From positions 929,821-993,820 of the forward strand of contig JAKUHH010000108.1 of NCBI GenBank assembly GCA_022701365.1: DNA of 64,000 nucleotides, in the 5' to 3' direction. Position numbers and translations under genes: made by a program. Position 1 is the first letter of the stretch; each line of letters opens with the position of its first letter. This document shows, in pieces, positions 30,618-42,951 of the stretch. The DNA comes from Mycocentrospora acerina (lineage: Eukaryota; Ascomycota; Dothideomycetes; Pleosporales). Under the pieces are notes generated by a model that saw nothing but the letters and a program-made list of their open reading frames with translations, did no database searches and was not told where the DNA came from.

Positions 30618-33600
30618 GTTGAAGTTTTCTGGCCGTGGGAAATGTCCTCGTGAGGTTCAGGAGCTGCCGGGTAACATTGAATGATTCGGCAGTGGGGACC
30701 CAGGATCTGGTGGCATTATGAATCCCCAGTGAAGGGAAAGCCACCAAGCTAATGACTCCATTAGCGGGAAGTGGGTCAGTCTCATTCCCACGCGACTTTA
30801 GCACGCACATGGGCGGGAAGCCCATGCCACATTCACGCATTCGCACTGCAGCTGGGAAGAAGTCAGTTTCGATAGTTATTCCAAGCTAGTGAACTAGCGA
30901 AGACGGTGATTGAGTAGTTGCTTGTGGGATACACTACTGCATAGTGCTGAGTATCTAGGCATTGCACATCTGCAGACCCAGATATTGTTGAGTTTTATGA
31001 GCAAATGTCAAACACGGCTGACGTTCAACACCGGGCCACCCCGGACATGGTCCTGCTTTTGGGTGACAATTAGTCGGCTTTATGGATTTTCGCCAATCGG
31101 TAATTTCTATTTGTGACATTAGTGCGCGGAGAAGTCTTTGCATAACGCTTCCCCATCAGAATAGACATGCGTCGCGGGCAACGTAGTCCGGAGTCGCCCG
31201 TAAAACATAAAAGACGGGAGCCTGGGCGCATCAATCTGCAGGTGATTCAAATCTCTTACCCGTTGCCATGGCTGGTAGCATGCGGCGATGTCGGCCAGAA
31301 TACCTTTATCAGGTAGGGACGCCGGTAGTCGTCATCAGTAGTCACCGGAACTAGCACCCCGAAGACTCTAGGGTGCCTGACGATCTGCCGTAAAGTGTTT
31401 TTCAGCAGACGGATGTTGGGTTGTGGCTGTTGGAAGATTCTGACACAAACGCGAACCGCAAAGAATAGCCGAGGACGCGCGGGTGGCGTTTTCTATGCAG
31501 ACATCTCCAATATCCCTGGATTCGTAGGCATGCGCCTCGGTACATACAGTGTGCGCCCGACCTGTTCGTAGGGTCGTTGTACGACCAACAGTGTCAAAAA
31601 GGGTCATGCTCAATTCTGGGGATGACGATCACAGGTGATCGGCGAGATTCACCGAGATATTCGGCGTTCCATGTTTGCTGCTCATACTTGCATCGTAAGT
31701 TAGGTGGTCGGATCAACGCACGCAGATGTGCAGCGGTACTTGCAGGTGCCGACGTGCTACAGCCCCTAGCATGTACAGAACCTAGGTGTAGCATCTCGTC
31801 AACGTACATACTCCCGCAGAACTAATCCCTAAAGGGGGCAGGAGCACTTGGCTACGTTTCGAGAATGATGTGACAAAACGACGCCCGCGCGCAAGCGTTG
31901 GCAAGAAAAGACGGAGAAAGTCCGGCTTGCAGCCAACATCATCTCGGCATACAAGGTGTGCCACTAAAGATATTGCCGAATTGATGAGGCGTTGCCAAGT
32001 CTGAGGAGTGATACCGCCGACCTGACGTCTTCTCTCTACCGTAGTTTGATCGGCTTTTCAGAATGCGGGATAGAACGACAAGGTTCTGGGCACATTGTCA
32101 TGAGGACTTGAGTAAAACATCGATTTGACAAAAGGAGAGCGTCCAATAGAAAGCCAGCCCGTAAAATAGAATTTGGTCACGTCTGTGCGTTGGGCACGTG
32201 TCTCTTCTATCCCACTACTTGTCAGCCCTATCCATTGACTCGCCTACTTAGTTCTCTGTCTTTGTGGCCCAGATCTCTCACAATTCCTTTGTTGTTTTGA
32301 GTCCCGAGTCATCGACATGTACTTTGTTGACTTGACCTCTTAGCTGCTTTTCGGAGCTTCAATGCAAAATTCATCGACGCTTGCCTAGGTGATGCCCGGC
32401 AGCCCTTCGACAACCATCTCGCGTCGCAGACGCTCCTCTTGGATGAACATTTTGACAGAAACCCAGCAACGGATAGGGACACGATGCTACTCTTTCTCTC
32501 CACTGCACGACGGGTAGAGTTTCCCAGATCGGATAGCGACATGCTTTGATGAGGAGGCTAAGGTTCGTCGCATGGCCTGACATGCACCCCGCGGCTCATT
32601 TTTCGGGATTGCTCAGGTGGCGTGTCACTACCGTTCTAACAATGCATGAAATGGCGTCGCAAGCTCTTGCAGCAAACGTTATGTTTCGGCCATCGCCCTA
32701 GTTGACGATAAGGATTGTAGCTACATGCCGACCATGTTGAATCTCGTGAAAAGAACATCTGTGACATGCTGCTTTAGATCAAGTAATAGTTTGCAATCAA
32801 TTTTGCCATAGTCGAGCAAGCTCGCTTAACGACATCATGTATCCTGGGAATAAAGTCAAGCATTCACGTTCGCTTTACTGTAAAGGCCAGAACAGACTCG
32901 AAGTACACACATAACTTGCAGAGCTCGCTCACAGCCTCATCAAAATTATCAGAAGGAGATTTCATCCGATCCATCTCATCTCTAGAAATCTATGCCCTAA
33001 GAGAGGGTTCAAAGCTTATGCGGTTTCCAGGAGCTTCTTGCAGCCACCAACACTGCCCTATAAAGTTGAGCTACAAGTACTCACCCCAACTTCGCATATC
33101 GACAAGAAACCCTGCGAAGCCTCACGCACGGTTTTTATTGTGGAAACTGGCGGGCCAGCACGGGGTTCACCGAGTCGATCTACTCGATACAATTTAGAGC
33201 CGTCGACTAGCTGTAGATCGATAGTACGAACACACTGTTGGCCCGAGTGGCCGTCAACACCTACCCCATTTCCCACCTACTCCTGTAAAGTCGTCGGAGA
33301 ACTGCGTCTGTAATCGGGTAGGGCGGATTCCTTTCGCCTTCAAGTCCCCATCTACTCCCCCCTTTTGACACGAGAACATTTGAGTTGGTTCACAGACCTT
33401 TCAAGCCACAATCCATTCCTCGCCGATAAACGGCCAACTGCGGACATGATTCATAAGACTCACACCGAGTTTCTTGTCTAGAGTTGGTAGCCTTGCGAGA
33501 CACAGACTATCACTGCAGATCATGTTAATTGTCGAGATATGGTGCTCCCTTCAAAGCTTCAGTCAGGTGAGCAGGGTACACTTGGACTTTAGTCTAAATA

Positions 33601-34609
33601 TCGATGATCTTGAAATGTGTGATTGAGATCGAGTTAGACGGGTATGTCGATCTCTTACTATCGGGGTTTGCACGAGCGTTGCTTAATGATGGGGTGATTA
33701 TTTTGGCCGGTAGTTCCCGTACGAAGATGGGTATGATCTGTCCCGGGGATGGGTGAATTCTTGCACCGTGCTCAATGTTTTGAAGCTGCTTGAGAAAATA
33801 CACGCAACAAATCCTCTCCTTCTCCTTCATCTCGAAATTTGCGTTGCTCCAATTACTCCCCCCTCCTCAAACTATCGGCACATTCTTTAAACGCTGCGTA
33901 CTGGTCGCTGCTCGGTGCCTTCCTGGCGCGCTCTATATTCTAACTTTTTAGCAACCACTGAACCCAGTTTCCCCAATGCGCTCACCTATACTGCCACTAA
34001 CCTTCGTGAACTGAAACATCGTTCGAGCGCATCTACGACCGTTTTTCCAAATGTCCGTGGATTGGCCCAACACCTTGTCGATGCTCAAGCCACTCAGTCC
34101 GGCAAAGTAGTAACTTTCTCGGGCGAGTATTCTTGGTCGGATTCCAGACGCCGGACTTCGCAGTCCAGACACAATTTGTCGATCGTACATGTTCAATTTG
34201 GAACACGCCGTGTGGTTTCCTTCTTTGATTGTAGGATAAATTACGTACCACTTGTGTAATCACAAGTGAACGCTACACTGTATACCTAGCATGCTTGTGT
34301 CATTTTTGATCGTCGCGCATATCTTTCATCTTAGACTGTGGGAGAGAAAAGTCGTATGATATTCTCGTTCGTCTTGTGATAACTTTCTCCACACTTTCCA
34401 GCCACGTTGAGGTGTCATATGAGCTGTAATAACACAAGGTGCGAGTATCATGCTTAGTAGATCTGCGAGAAAACAATACAAGGTTTCGTGAAGTTGACAC
34501 AAATGGGTCTTGTGGATTTCTCTTCTTTATATTAGGTTAGGCAAATGGGTCATGAAAAGGAAAGTGGGTATCATTGAACGCCATCACACCAGGTTGGAGA
34601 AACTATCGA
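30618..34609. other. Gene-free region, 4.0 kb
   Basis: Upstream flank of the rhodopsin-like gene and 3-prime flank of SWC5. No frame above about 115 codons and none with a domain. I see no transposase remnant, tRNA or tandem array. Possibly decayed repetitive DNA, but this is not demonstrated. Confidence 0.45.
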
Positions 34610-35748
34610 TCATGAAGTAGCTGCAGCAGTAGCAGTCTTGATCCGCCTGCGCTCTTGTTCCTTTCTTGCCTCCACACCGGCCAAAAAGTCCATCCTGCCC
34701 AGATACGCCTCTTTGGTTTTACCGTGTGTATCCAGCTCTTCTGCAATGCCCTCTTTGTCCACAAACCCGGTCCAGTCCATGCGTGACTTATCAACCACGT
34801 TAAGTTTTTGTGCCTTGTCAACTTTGGACTTTGCCACTTCTGGTGGTGGTATGTTACCCTGTGTTGCGGGTATTGCTGTGCGCGGCCAGGACAGTTGGAA
34901 TTCGGGAGCTAGTGCGCGAACATAGCCCGTTGGGTTGGCATCAAACCGCGAGGGACGGCGAAGAGGGCGACGAATCTTGGATTGTATGCGTTTTTCGGTT
35001 TCGTTGGCCTGTGACTCTGCATCGGTGGATTTGATGGGTGTGTTTGCAGCTTTCCACCCATCGGCAATATACTTGTCAAGAGAGGATCGAGGAACCTGTT
35101 TCTCTTCGGTTGTGTCTTGTCCAGCAAATGTGTAGACCTTTTTGATTGCCACTTGCTCCTCCTCTTCAACTACAACTGAATGTACTGCAGCAGTGGGCGC
35201 AACCTGATCCCCTGGCGCGTTCAGTGCTTGTGGTTCAGATGAGTCGGCAGGCTTCAAGGGCGCTGCGATCATTTGTGCCCATAACGCATCAACGTCGACG
35301 GTTGCGCCTTCCGTCCTGGCGAGCGGTTTCCGTTCTTTCTGTCTAGTTACGGGTTAGAGCTAAAATTTACTGTGCAATATATCGCGCTGCACACATACTC
35401 GACCCGTCTCTGTGCCCTTGTCTTGATCAGTCCGCCCTCGCCGTCTTCGTCTGACAGTAGCTGGTCTTCACCATCACCATTCTTGCCGCCCTTCTTCCTT
35501 TTCTTCGCCTTTCTTTTCTTGGCCGCCTCTATTGTGACCTCGTCGCCTGAGTCGAGCTCCTCGGTGATAGGCAACTTCCGCTTGCCCTTGCGCTGTGTGG
35601 GTTTCGAGGTTGCATCTTCGTTTTCGGAAGAGCTGTATGCATCCTCTTCTTCGGCAGCCACTTCGTTGGGGTTGAAATCGTCATCCGAGGATTCGTGGTA
35701 CTTGTCGTTTGGGTCTTCGATGTCTTCCTCGTAGTCAATGGGTGCCAT
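34610..35748 (-). CDS. SWC5: SWC5, SWR1 chromatin-remodelling complex subunit (BCNT family)
   Basis: Two exons (minus): 35748-35399 and 35342-34610, 360 aa, intron in phase 2. The acceptor is the CTAG at 35345-35342, which restores the frame as VEQKERKPLARTEGA. The N-terminal third is highly acidic (SSDDDFNPNE, EEEDAYSSSE) with a basic patch (KKRKAKKRKKGGK); the acidic part binds histone H2A-H2B in the family. The C-terminal 80 residues are the BCNT domain (KLNVVDKSRMDWTGFVDKEG, then AYLGRMDFLAGVEAR). SWC5 helps SWR1 deposit H2A.Z in nucleosomes. Divergent from the multi-pass membrane protein gene, 344 bp apart. Confidence 0.93.
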
Positions 35749-36092
35749 GGTGGGATGGTAGGATGTTGGATTATTCTCTGGTTCGCGGTCGCGACACGCC
35801 AGAAAAGACTTGCGCTAGATCAACGGCTAGGTTCGCAGATGACTAGCGTGACAGGGATGGGAGCTGCTGGCTGGCGCCATGACGTGAGCGGGGCATCCGA
35901 CAGACAGGCAGGGCGCGTGTCTCAGGAATGCGCTGGATCAAAACAAAACTTGCATTCGCCTTTGCTGGACTTGCCCATTTCATCCTCACTTCGACTCGCA
36001 CTGTAACTCTGTTTGGAACCCACTGCCGTATAATGCGCATGTACTAACACTACAACTACCATCTTGCACTACACGTTGCTCGCATACACATC
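35749..36092. promoter_or_regulatory. Divergent promoter region of SWC5 and membrane-protein gene
   Basis: 344 bp between two start codons pointing away from each other. No clear TATA box; ends in an A/C/T-rich leader just before the ATG at 36093. Confidence 0.5.
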
Positions 36093-37802
36093 ATGGCCCC
36101 AGTCGATTCAGACGCGATCTCGCGCAACAATGCGCTTCCTATCGCGCTTTTTGCTGGACAGGCGCTTCTTGTTACTGGACTCAGTGCACAAGTGCTATAT
36201 ACTACGCGTCGTGCTGCCAAAAGTCTCCCTCCTTCCACGCGCACGCGCTCGCAAATCCCTGTGCGCCGGCGCAGCGCCATCATCTTCTCCACCCTTGCAT
36301 TCCTCTCGTTGGCGTCAGTGACGACCTTTGCGGTAGTCTGGCGTGCCATCTCCTACATCCAGTGGGCCGACCAAGGCAATCACACGACACCAGGGAGCTT
36401 GTGGACCGGCTGGTATGGCACTGGCGAAGAAGGAGTTGGACACTGGCACTTGGGCGATTGGATTAAAGACATTAGTTTGACACATGAATTAGATAAATTC
36501 ACCGTATCGAAGCTCGAGGGGTTTGTGTACACGAGTCAGCACTTTGTTGGGCTCATAGCAAGTGCCATCTTCATGGGCGTAGAAGGTATACTTGACCTAT
36601 TTCCTAACAATCTGACAACATGAAATCTATCACTTGATCCAATTAGATACTAAAGGTTTGATAATAGGTCACCGTCGCAACCTCTCTCCAAATACCATTG
36701 GGTCGTTCGTGCTGCTAAGCGCAACTGGGAGCTTGGGGTACGCACTGAGCCTGTTTTTCGTCACCATCCTCTACACGCCTTTAACAGTACACAAAAACGA
36801 TACACCACTACACGATGCCCTGTTTACACCAAGGCCTGCCGTCTATGATGTCTTGATTGTTATTTCGCTTTTGTCTGTCAACGCGTTTCCTGGTTTTGTG
36901 GAGCACGGTGGCGATGTTCGCTTCTTACGTCTTGGATATCTTATCGTTCCGTTGTTGTTTGCGTTTGCTCCAAAGGTCAGCACAGACTTGCTCGATATCC
37001 ACCTAAAATTACTGACATGCAACAGATTGTGCCCTTGAGCCTTGGAATCCAACATAAAACTAAAGCATCTGCCCACCGCTCTTACTCAAAAGTCTACCAT
37101 GCACTCTCAATAGCTTCGTTTTTACTGTATTGGCGACTCGTTGCTGCTAACATCACCGCAAATACTCCTTCTGAGCAGTCTTACATCTGGGATGTATTGA
37201 CCAACACCATTGGGAAGCATGATACGTCGAGGACAAACAGACTTCTCTCTGGCCTCAACATTACTGGCCAGAAGTTAAAGTTGATCAGCACACACCCGGC
37301 CGTCAGTGTGACTAGTCTCGACGTGCTATTCACTACAGTCAGCCTGCTGGCTTGGACATTTTCCCGTAACCTTGATGTCGACGATGTTTTGGAAAGCAGC
37401 GTGTTGTCTTTCTTGGTCCCAAAACACGAAAAACACGTCTCTTTCGGGCCCGATTCACTTATCGAGACGACACCGAGCAAAAGCGGACGGTCCAAGGCGA
37501 GTTCCAGCGCAGAGCCCTCTTCTCCGTCAGCGGCTTCGACTAGTCGCCTCAGGCGAAGCACGCGCGGAAAAGGCAAAGCACGTGAGATTGACTACGAATC
37601 CGACGTTGACTCAACTTATCAGCCTTCCCCTGCAACGAAGCGCGACATTGCGGAGACAGAGACGGACGGAGCAGCAACTAGCGGAGATGTTGTTCACGCG
37701 GGAGAATCGACTGCGCTGGCGTTGTTCCTTGCGTTCATGGGCGGGCTGGGTCAGCTGGCTGCTGGTGCTCTTGGAGCGGAGGTTGCAGGTCCGAGGGAGT
37801 AG
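36093..37802 (+). CDS. Fungal multi-pass membrane protein of unknown function
   Basis: Three exons: 36093-36585, 36668-36975, 37026-37802; 525 aa, phases 1 and 0. Several hydrophobic helices are visible: residues about 14-35 (ALPIALFAGQALLVTGLSAQ), 60-85, 150-165, about 178-202 (after HRRNLSPNTIGS), 226-242, and 250-265 (FLRLGYLIVPLLFAF). The next is near VYHALSIASFLLYW, and there is a helix near the C-terminus (LALFLAFMGGLGQLAAGALG). The region about 415-490 is a polar Ser/Arg/Lys-rich linker. N-glycosylation-type sites (NHT, NIT, NNT-like) occur in loops. I do not recognise a named family; it looks like a conserved ascomycete integral membrane protein. Its second intron starts GTCAGC, a weaker donor. 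Confidence 0.75.
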
Positions 37803-39404
37803 GTTAGCGCGTTGCTAGTATTTTGATAGATTTGAGATGACGTTAGAAGTGTCTTCTCAATGTGACGCATCTGGTTGCTTTCTGTTACACCCTGTACTGC
37901 GAATCTTGATGCCATGGGTTGTAGAGACCCAGCGCGCAAGGGGCGAGCAGACCTCTATAGTGCTTGAACTCCTCATATTTTCTCTGAACTGGTCCTGAAG
38001 TAACGCTCTACACGGCGCCGAGGCTCTGTGCTATTTCAGTACGTTTGCCGTTGTGTACGTGATGCTGTTCAAGGATGGTGAGATCGCAGGTGCAGGTCGA
38101 AAACCGCACACTCTCGCGTACAACACCGGTATGCACATGATGTCCAGCTTAGCATTTTCAAAGCAGCCTCTGTTTGCAAGTCCTACGAGAAACTCACGAT
38201 TGTGAATCACAGTATTCAGACGGTTGTCACCGTATCCGATTTGCGACTGCATCCGTGCCTGAAGATCCTCCATGGATCTAAGCGACCTGCAAGCCATTGC
38301 ACGCGACTCCTTCGATCTGTGTTGCTGGGGAATTGGGACGATGCTTGTGCCACTTGTCTCTTCATCTACTCATTTCTAACGCGCAGCATCATACGGGCTC
38401 TCCTCCTCTTCTCTTCATTCTCCCTGCGCTGCGCTGCCGACTCGCGCTGTGGACGCCTCCTCTCCTATAGCCACCAAACAGGAAATCCCTGCAACCCTGC
38501 TGGCCCGGGCCTGGTTTAGCTTTGGCAGCACACCGCGCCGACGACGACAACGACGACGTTGGAAAAGGTAGACGGACGAAGAGGGGATTGGGAGACGGCA
38601 AGTCTTGTCACGTTCGAAAACGGGCGGGGAAGCTTACTTTTTCCCCGCGCTTCCGTTTCTGCTTATCTGGAGGATCAAGCATCTCCGGGTCGCGGATTGG
38701 TGTTGTCGTTGTTGTTGGGCATTTGCGTGTCATTGTGTCTGTGTGTCCTTGCGTGTTTGTGGTGATATCGGCCCAAATCAACGCCCATTTCTACCGCAGC
38801 GCCGGGCCAGTGCGCAGAAACGCAGAGACTATTACTACATCACGAAGATCTGGCCATGGAGGTGAGCAAGCCCGCTTCCTTCCCTCTTTCCTTCCGTCCC
38901 TGCTTCCCGGCTTCCTCTCCTTTTGCCGTGTCTTGTGGCGCGCGCGTTGTAGATTAGGTTTCTTGTCGTGTGCTTTGCGACGCATTTGCCTGCTCCTTGT
39001 CTTCGCACTGCCGTCCTGTTTGTCCGCCATGGCATAAGCAGCGCGATACAGTTCTCGTGTACCTGCTGCTGCCCTGTGCGTGAAGGCGTCTTGTGGAACG
39101 AACGCAGCTGCGAGCGCGGATCTGCCCCGTCGTCTCTTCCAGTTTCAGACTCGTCGTCTCGTGGGTTTTCGGACACCTGCGTCTTTCCTTGTCCAACGTC
39201 ATTTGCAGCGCCGCGCGATTGCGAGCCTGATCCGAAAAGGACGCACACATCACGCTCCGCCGCGCCATGTGGGTGTGAAAGAAGACTGCTATTTCCCTTT
39301 TCTTTCCACAAGCAGCTTTGTTTCTCTGACTTCTGCTTGTGCTTCGTCTTCGGTGTTTTTTTCTGCTTTCTTCGCGTTATACCCTGTACTTTTACGCGTT
39401 GTTC
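37803..39404. other. Long upstream region of GTR2
   Basis: 3-prime flank of the membrane-protein gene, then a C/T-rich stretch (about 38400-39400) that is probably the GTR2 promoter and a long 5-prime leader. A strong-context ATG at 38857 is followed directly by a consensus donor (ATGGAG|GTGAGC), suggesting a leader intron or alternative first exon. Frames here are low-complexity and I do not call them. Confidence 0.4.
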
Positions 39405-40771
39405 ATGGACCGCCAGCTCTCGCGTCGTAAGTCAGCGGCGGGCGCAGAAGAGGTGGAGCAAGAACAGCCACAAGCAAGCCCGTCCAACCTAAAACCTGGA
39501 GCTCTGTTGACCATGGAGCGCTTTCTACAGGACCTTTCCAATGCCGAACAACCGCCCGTTGAGCACCAGACGCAGTACCACACTGGCAGGTTGCCGAATA
39601 GCAGAGCGGGAGAAGGCAAGCCAAGACTTCTGCTTATGGGGCAGAAGAGGTGAGTAGCGCTGTGATGAAATACAGATTCACTTTACTGACTGTGCGATGG
39701 TAGGAGCGGCAAGTCGTCGATATCTAGCGTAGTGTTCCATAAGCTCCCGCCGAGCGAGACATTGTACATTGAGACTACCCACAGGATCAAAAAGGATTCA
39801 ATGCAGTATGTGCCTATCCCTTCCGGGAACATACTTTAATTGACATATCGAGCAGCTCGTTTATGGATTTTGGAATCTGGGACCTTCCTGGACATGTCGA
39901 CTACTTTGATACCGACTTCGACACCGATTTGATCTTCAGCGAAATTGGTGCGCTCATATGGGTCATTGACGCTCAGGATGAATACCTTGACGCCATTGCA
40001 CGCCTCAACTTGACCATACTCAACCTGCAAGACAACTATCCAAACATCAATATCGAAGTCTTCGTCCACAAGGTCGATGGTCTTTCAGACGACTTCCGGG
40101 CCGACACGTACCGCGACATCATTCAGCGTGTGCAAGACGAGCTCGCTGATAACGGCTTCGACAACGCCCCAATCTCCTTCCACCAGACGAGTATCTACGA
40201 CCACTCCATCTTCGAGGCCTTTAGCAAGGTCATTCAGAAACTGATTCCTCAGCTGCCTACGCTAGAAGCCATGTTGAATAACCTTTGCATGACATGCAAC
40301 ATTGAGAAGGCGTACCTATTCGACATTATGAGCAAGATCTACATTGCAACAGACACCAGTCCGACGGATATTGCCAACTACGAAATTTGCTCGGATTACA
40401 TCGATGTTGTCATCGACGTTAGCGAAATATATGGTTGGGACCGCCCAGATGAGGGTGACGGAAACGAAACGGGAAACAACGAAGCTGAGAGCTTAATCAC
40501 GATGGAGAAGAAGGGGGCTAGGTACTTGTACCTTCGCGAAATCAACAAGTAAGTACTGAGAAATGATCTTGCTAGGCATGATGCTGATTCAATTGGCAGA
40601 TATCTCGCGCTGGTATGCATAATGGGTGAAGACAGTCCAGCGGAAAAGAAGGCGCTCATCGACTACAACGTCGGCGTCTTCCAGGCGGGACTGAAGAAGG
40701 TGTTCCCTAAAAGCGAACGGGATGCGATGATTGAGATCCGTCCCGCAAATGGCAGTACTGAAGTAGCGTGA
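39405..40771 (+). CDS. GTR2: GTR2, Rag-family GTPase (RagC/D-type) of TORC1 signalling
   Basis: Four exons: 39405-39649, 39704-39805, 39856-40548, 40600-40771; 403 aa. I chose the ATG at 39405 after a pyrimidine-rich leader. The P-loop GQKRSGKS (residues 79-86) is split by intron 1, just before SGKSS. Switch II region is DFGIWDLPGH (120-129), and the guanine-specificity motif reads HKVD (187-190), as in Rag proteins. A C-terminal roadblock-type domain follows (AYLFDIMSKIYIATD, YLALVCIMGEDS). Gtr2 pairs with Gtr1 on the vacuole surface and relays amino-acid sufficiency to TORC1. The first 70 residues are a polar extension absent from the yeast protein core (family comparison from memory). Confidence 0.93.
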
Positions 40772-41411
40772 TTGGCATCCGTATGAAGTGTGCGTTTTAT
40801 CCGTGGTCACCCACTGTGTATTCTTATTTACACGGATACGCATCAAAAGCTTGGGGTTCACATAGGGGCGACATTCGTTTACAGCTCGCTAGTTTGAGGA
40901 TTCACTGGTGAGATGTGTATCATTAGGAAGTAGGAAAACATATTAGCAGAGCAAGGCACTAGTCTGCCTACATAGTAATTGCACGTCTAGATGTAGACTG
41001 AGGGTTGATGTTAGATTTCTTTGCTGATCATTGCTCTCCAAGGACTGGCCTGTGAGTGGTGCTATGACATCAGACGCACCAATCAACGGAACGGGGTAGT
41101 GCATCAAGGCTGACAGCAGATTGAAACAATATATTGCACCGCATCCACCTTGAATCTGGACAGGTGTCGAACTGTCGAACCCCTTCCCTCACCTCCGAAT
41201 CAGCCTGGTTTCAGAGGAGGATTCGCCGTGCAGAAGGTAGCACACGCCCGACTACGTCACCCATCAACACCCACACACACACGATACTAGCACAAGAGCT
41301 AGACTTCCCCCAGCGTGCAGATCGGCAACCTTGCCTCGGCTGCCCCAACACCAACTCTCCCCTCTTCAGCTCTCAGAGCCCCTCACACCTCGACTTCAAA
41401 CTCGGCACACA
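40772..41411. other. Intergenic region between GTR2 and DAP1
   Basis: 3-prime flank of GTR2 and promoter of DAP1, same strand. Short CA-rich run (ACACCCACACACACACGA, about 41268-41285) in the probable DAP1 leader. Nothing else seen. Confidence 0.5.
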
Positions 41412-42322
41412 ATGGCAACCCGCAACCGCCGTCCCGAGACGTCGGATCCCACGGCGCAACCGGCTACCACCGCCGCAGCGCAGGACAAGAAAGAGCTCGA
41501 GAAAGCTGTCAAGCAAAAGGCAGCCCACGATGCATCGACGGGCGTGTCGGTGCTGGACGTGCTCCGCATACTAGGAGGGATCTTGCTGCTGAGCAGCGGG
41601 CTGAGTTACCTCAGCACCAGCGGCGAGAGCATGACATGGGGATACAATGGGAGGTGGACACGCGCGCGAGAATGGAAAGCGCTCCTGGTACGACCACCAC
41701 CCCTAATCCCCTCTCACCCCTCCATCCATGCACTCACTCACTCATTCACTCACTCGATAACACTCTGACACGTAACCCTTAGAACCGCCCCGTCCACCTC
41801 ACCGACACAGAGCTCCTCCAGTACGACGGCACCGACCCAAACAAGCCCATCTACCTCGCCCTCAACGGCACCATCTACGACGTCTCGGCTGGCCGCACCA
41901 CCTACGGCCCTGGCGGCTCGTACCACTTCTTCGCGGGCCGCGACGCCGCGCGCGCCTTCCTTACGGGTTGCTTCCAAACCGACATCACCCCGGATCTGCG
42001 CGGCGTAGAGGAAATGTTCATTCCGGTTGATCCAGAGACGAAGCCTGACGCCAAGCCCGAGGTGATTGAGAAGGCGCAGCACAGGAAGAAGCTTAGCCCT
42101 GGGGAGCTGAAGAACCGCAGGACCGTGGAGATGCGCAAGGCGAGGGTCAAGGCGAGAGACGGGTTGGAGAACTGGCATAAGCTGTTCAGGGGAGACAAGG
42201 GGAAGCCCTATTTCAAGGTTGGGGAGGTGAAGAGAGAGAAGGGATGGGTGGAGAGCCTGTCCAAGAGGGGGCTGTGCGAGCAGGCGGAGAAGGGAAGGCC
42301 GGTTAGGGAGTATAGTGAGTAG
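41412..42322 (+). CDS. DAP1: DAP1/MAPR-type cytochrome b5-like heme protein, membrane-anchored
   Basis: Two exons: 41412-41687 and 41783-42322, 271 aa, phase 0. The N-terminal tail is charged; one transmembrane helix lies at about residues 46-68 (VSVLDVLRILGGILLLSSGL). Exon 2 starts the cytochrome b5-like domain of the membrane-associated progesterone receptor family: LTDTELLQYDGTDPNKPIYL, then IYDVSAGRTTYGPGGSYHFF and AGRDAARAFLTGCF. The Tyr of TYGPGG is a family heme ligand. In yeasts Dap1 binds heme and supports P450 enzymes of sterol synthesis (Erg11). The C-terminal 100 residues are strongly basic and longer than in yeast Dap1. Both the name and the sterol role are by family. Confidence 0.88.
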
Positions 42323-42951
42323 GTTTTTAGGGGGGTTGGAGTATGCTGTGAATATATGAAAGGTCATTTAAATTAAAAAGAAAAGGACAGGCAGTCTTCA
42401 TCTTGTTGCTTGATGGGCGTGATATTAAAGCACATGTGTAGAGCACCATGTCGACCATGACGTGGCCAGTAGGTTTGATGACAATAATCCTACCTTTTGG
42501 ATTCGCGACGCGTGCATCCATATGACGCCTCAAGAGGTCATGCCACAATCCGTTTGATACGCCAAGTATGCTAAGAAGCACTTCATTGCACGCCATACAG
42601 CTATCTTTCACACGGCCCCTAGACACATGCAATCTTCTGACACTGAATTTCACTCAAGCGGTCCACCGTCATCCATCAACTCCCGTCCCACGTCATATTA
42701 GCATAATCATCGGCAAGCAGCATGCAGTCCGGGAATCTTTTTCATTCAGTACATAACCGACACCGACTCTGGAACCCGGAGCTATACCTGGGCCCATTCC
42801 CTCAAATCATGTCCGCCATGAAGCATGCCCAATATGTATTGACCCATTCATCTCGTGAAGACGCCGATCGGTAACTGGGAAAGAGGAATTGTCGCTGAAA
42901 AGGTTGAAAAGAGAGCACCCGAGTCTTGCATCCACCCGATTGGCGAGACGC
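42323..42951. other. Convergent intergenic region of DAP1 and RPS25
   Basis: Two 3-prime flanks face each other. Only short frames; no RNA gene or repeat seen. Confidence 0.5.

Noticed and set aside
38522..39037. 171-codon plus-strand frame in the GTR2 upstream region
   Set aside because: Low-complexity Arg/Ser/Phe/Cys translation of a pyrimidine-rich leader; several frames are open at once.
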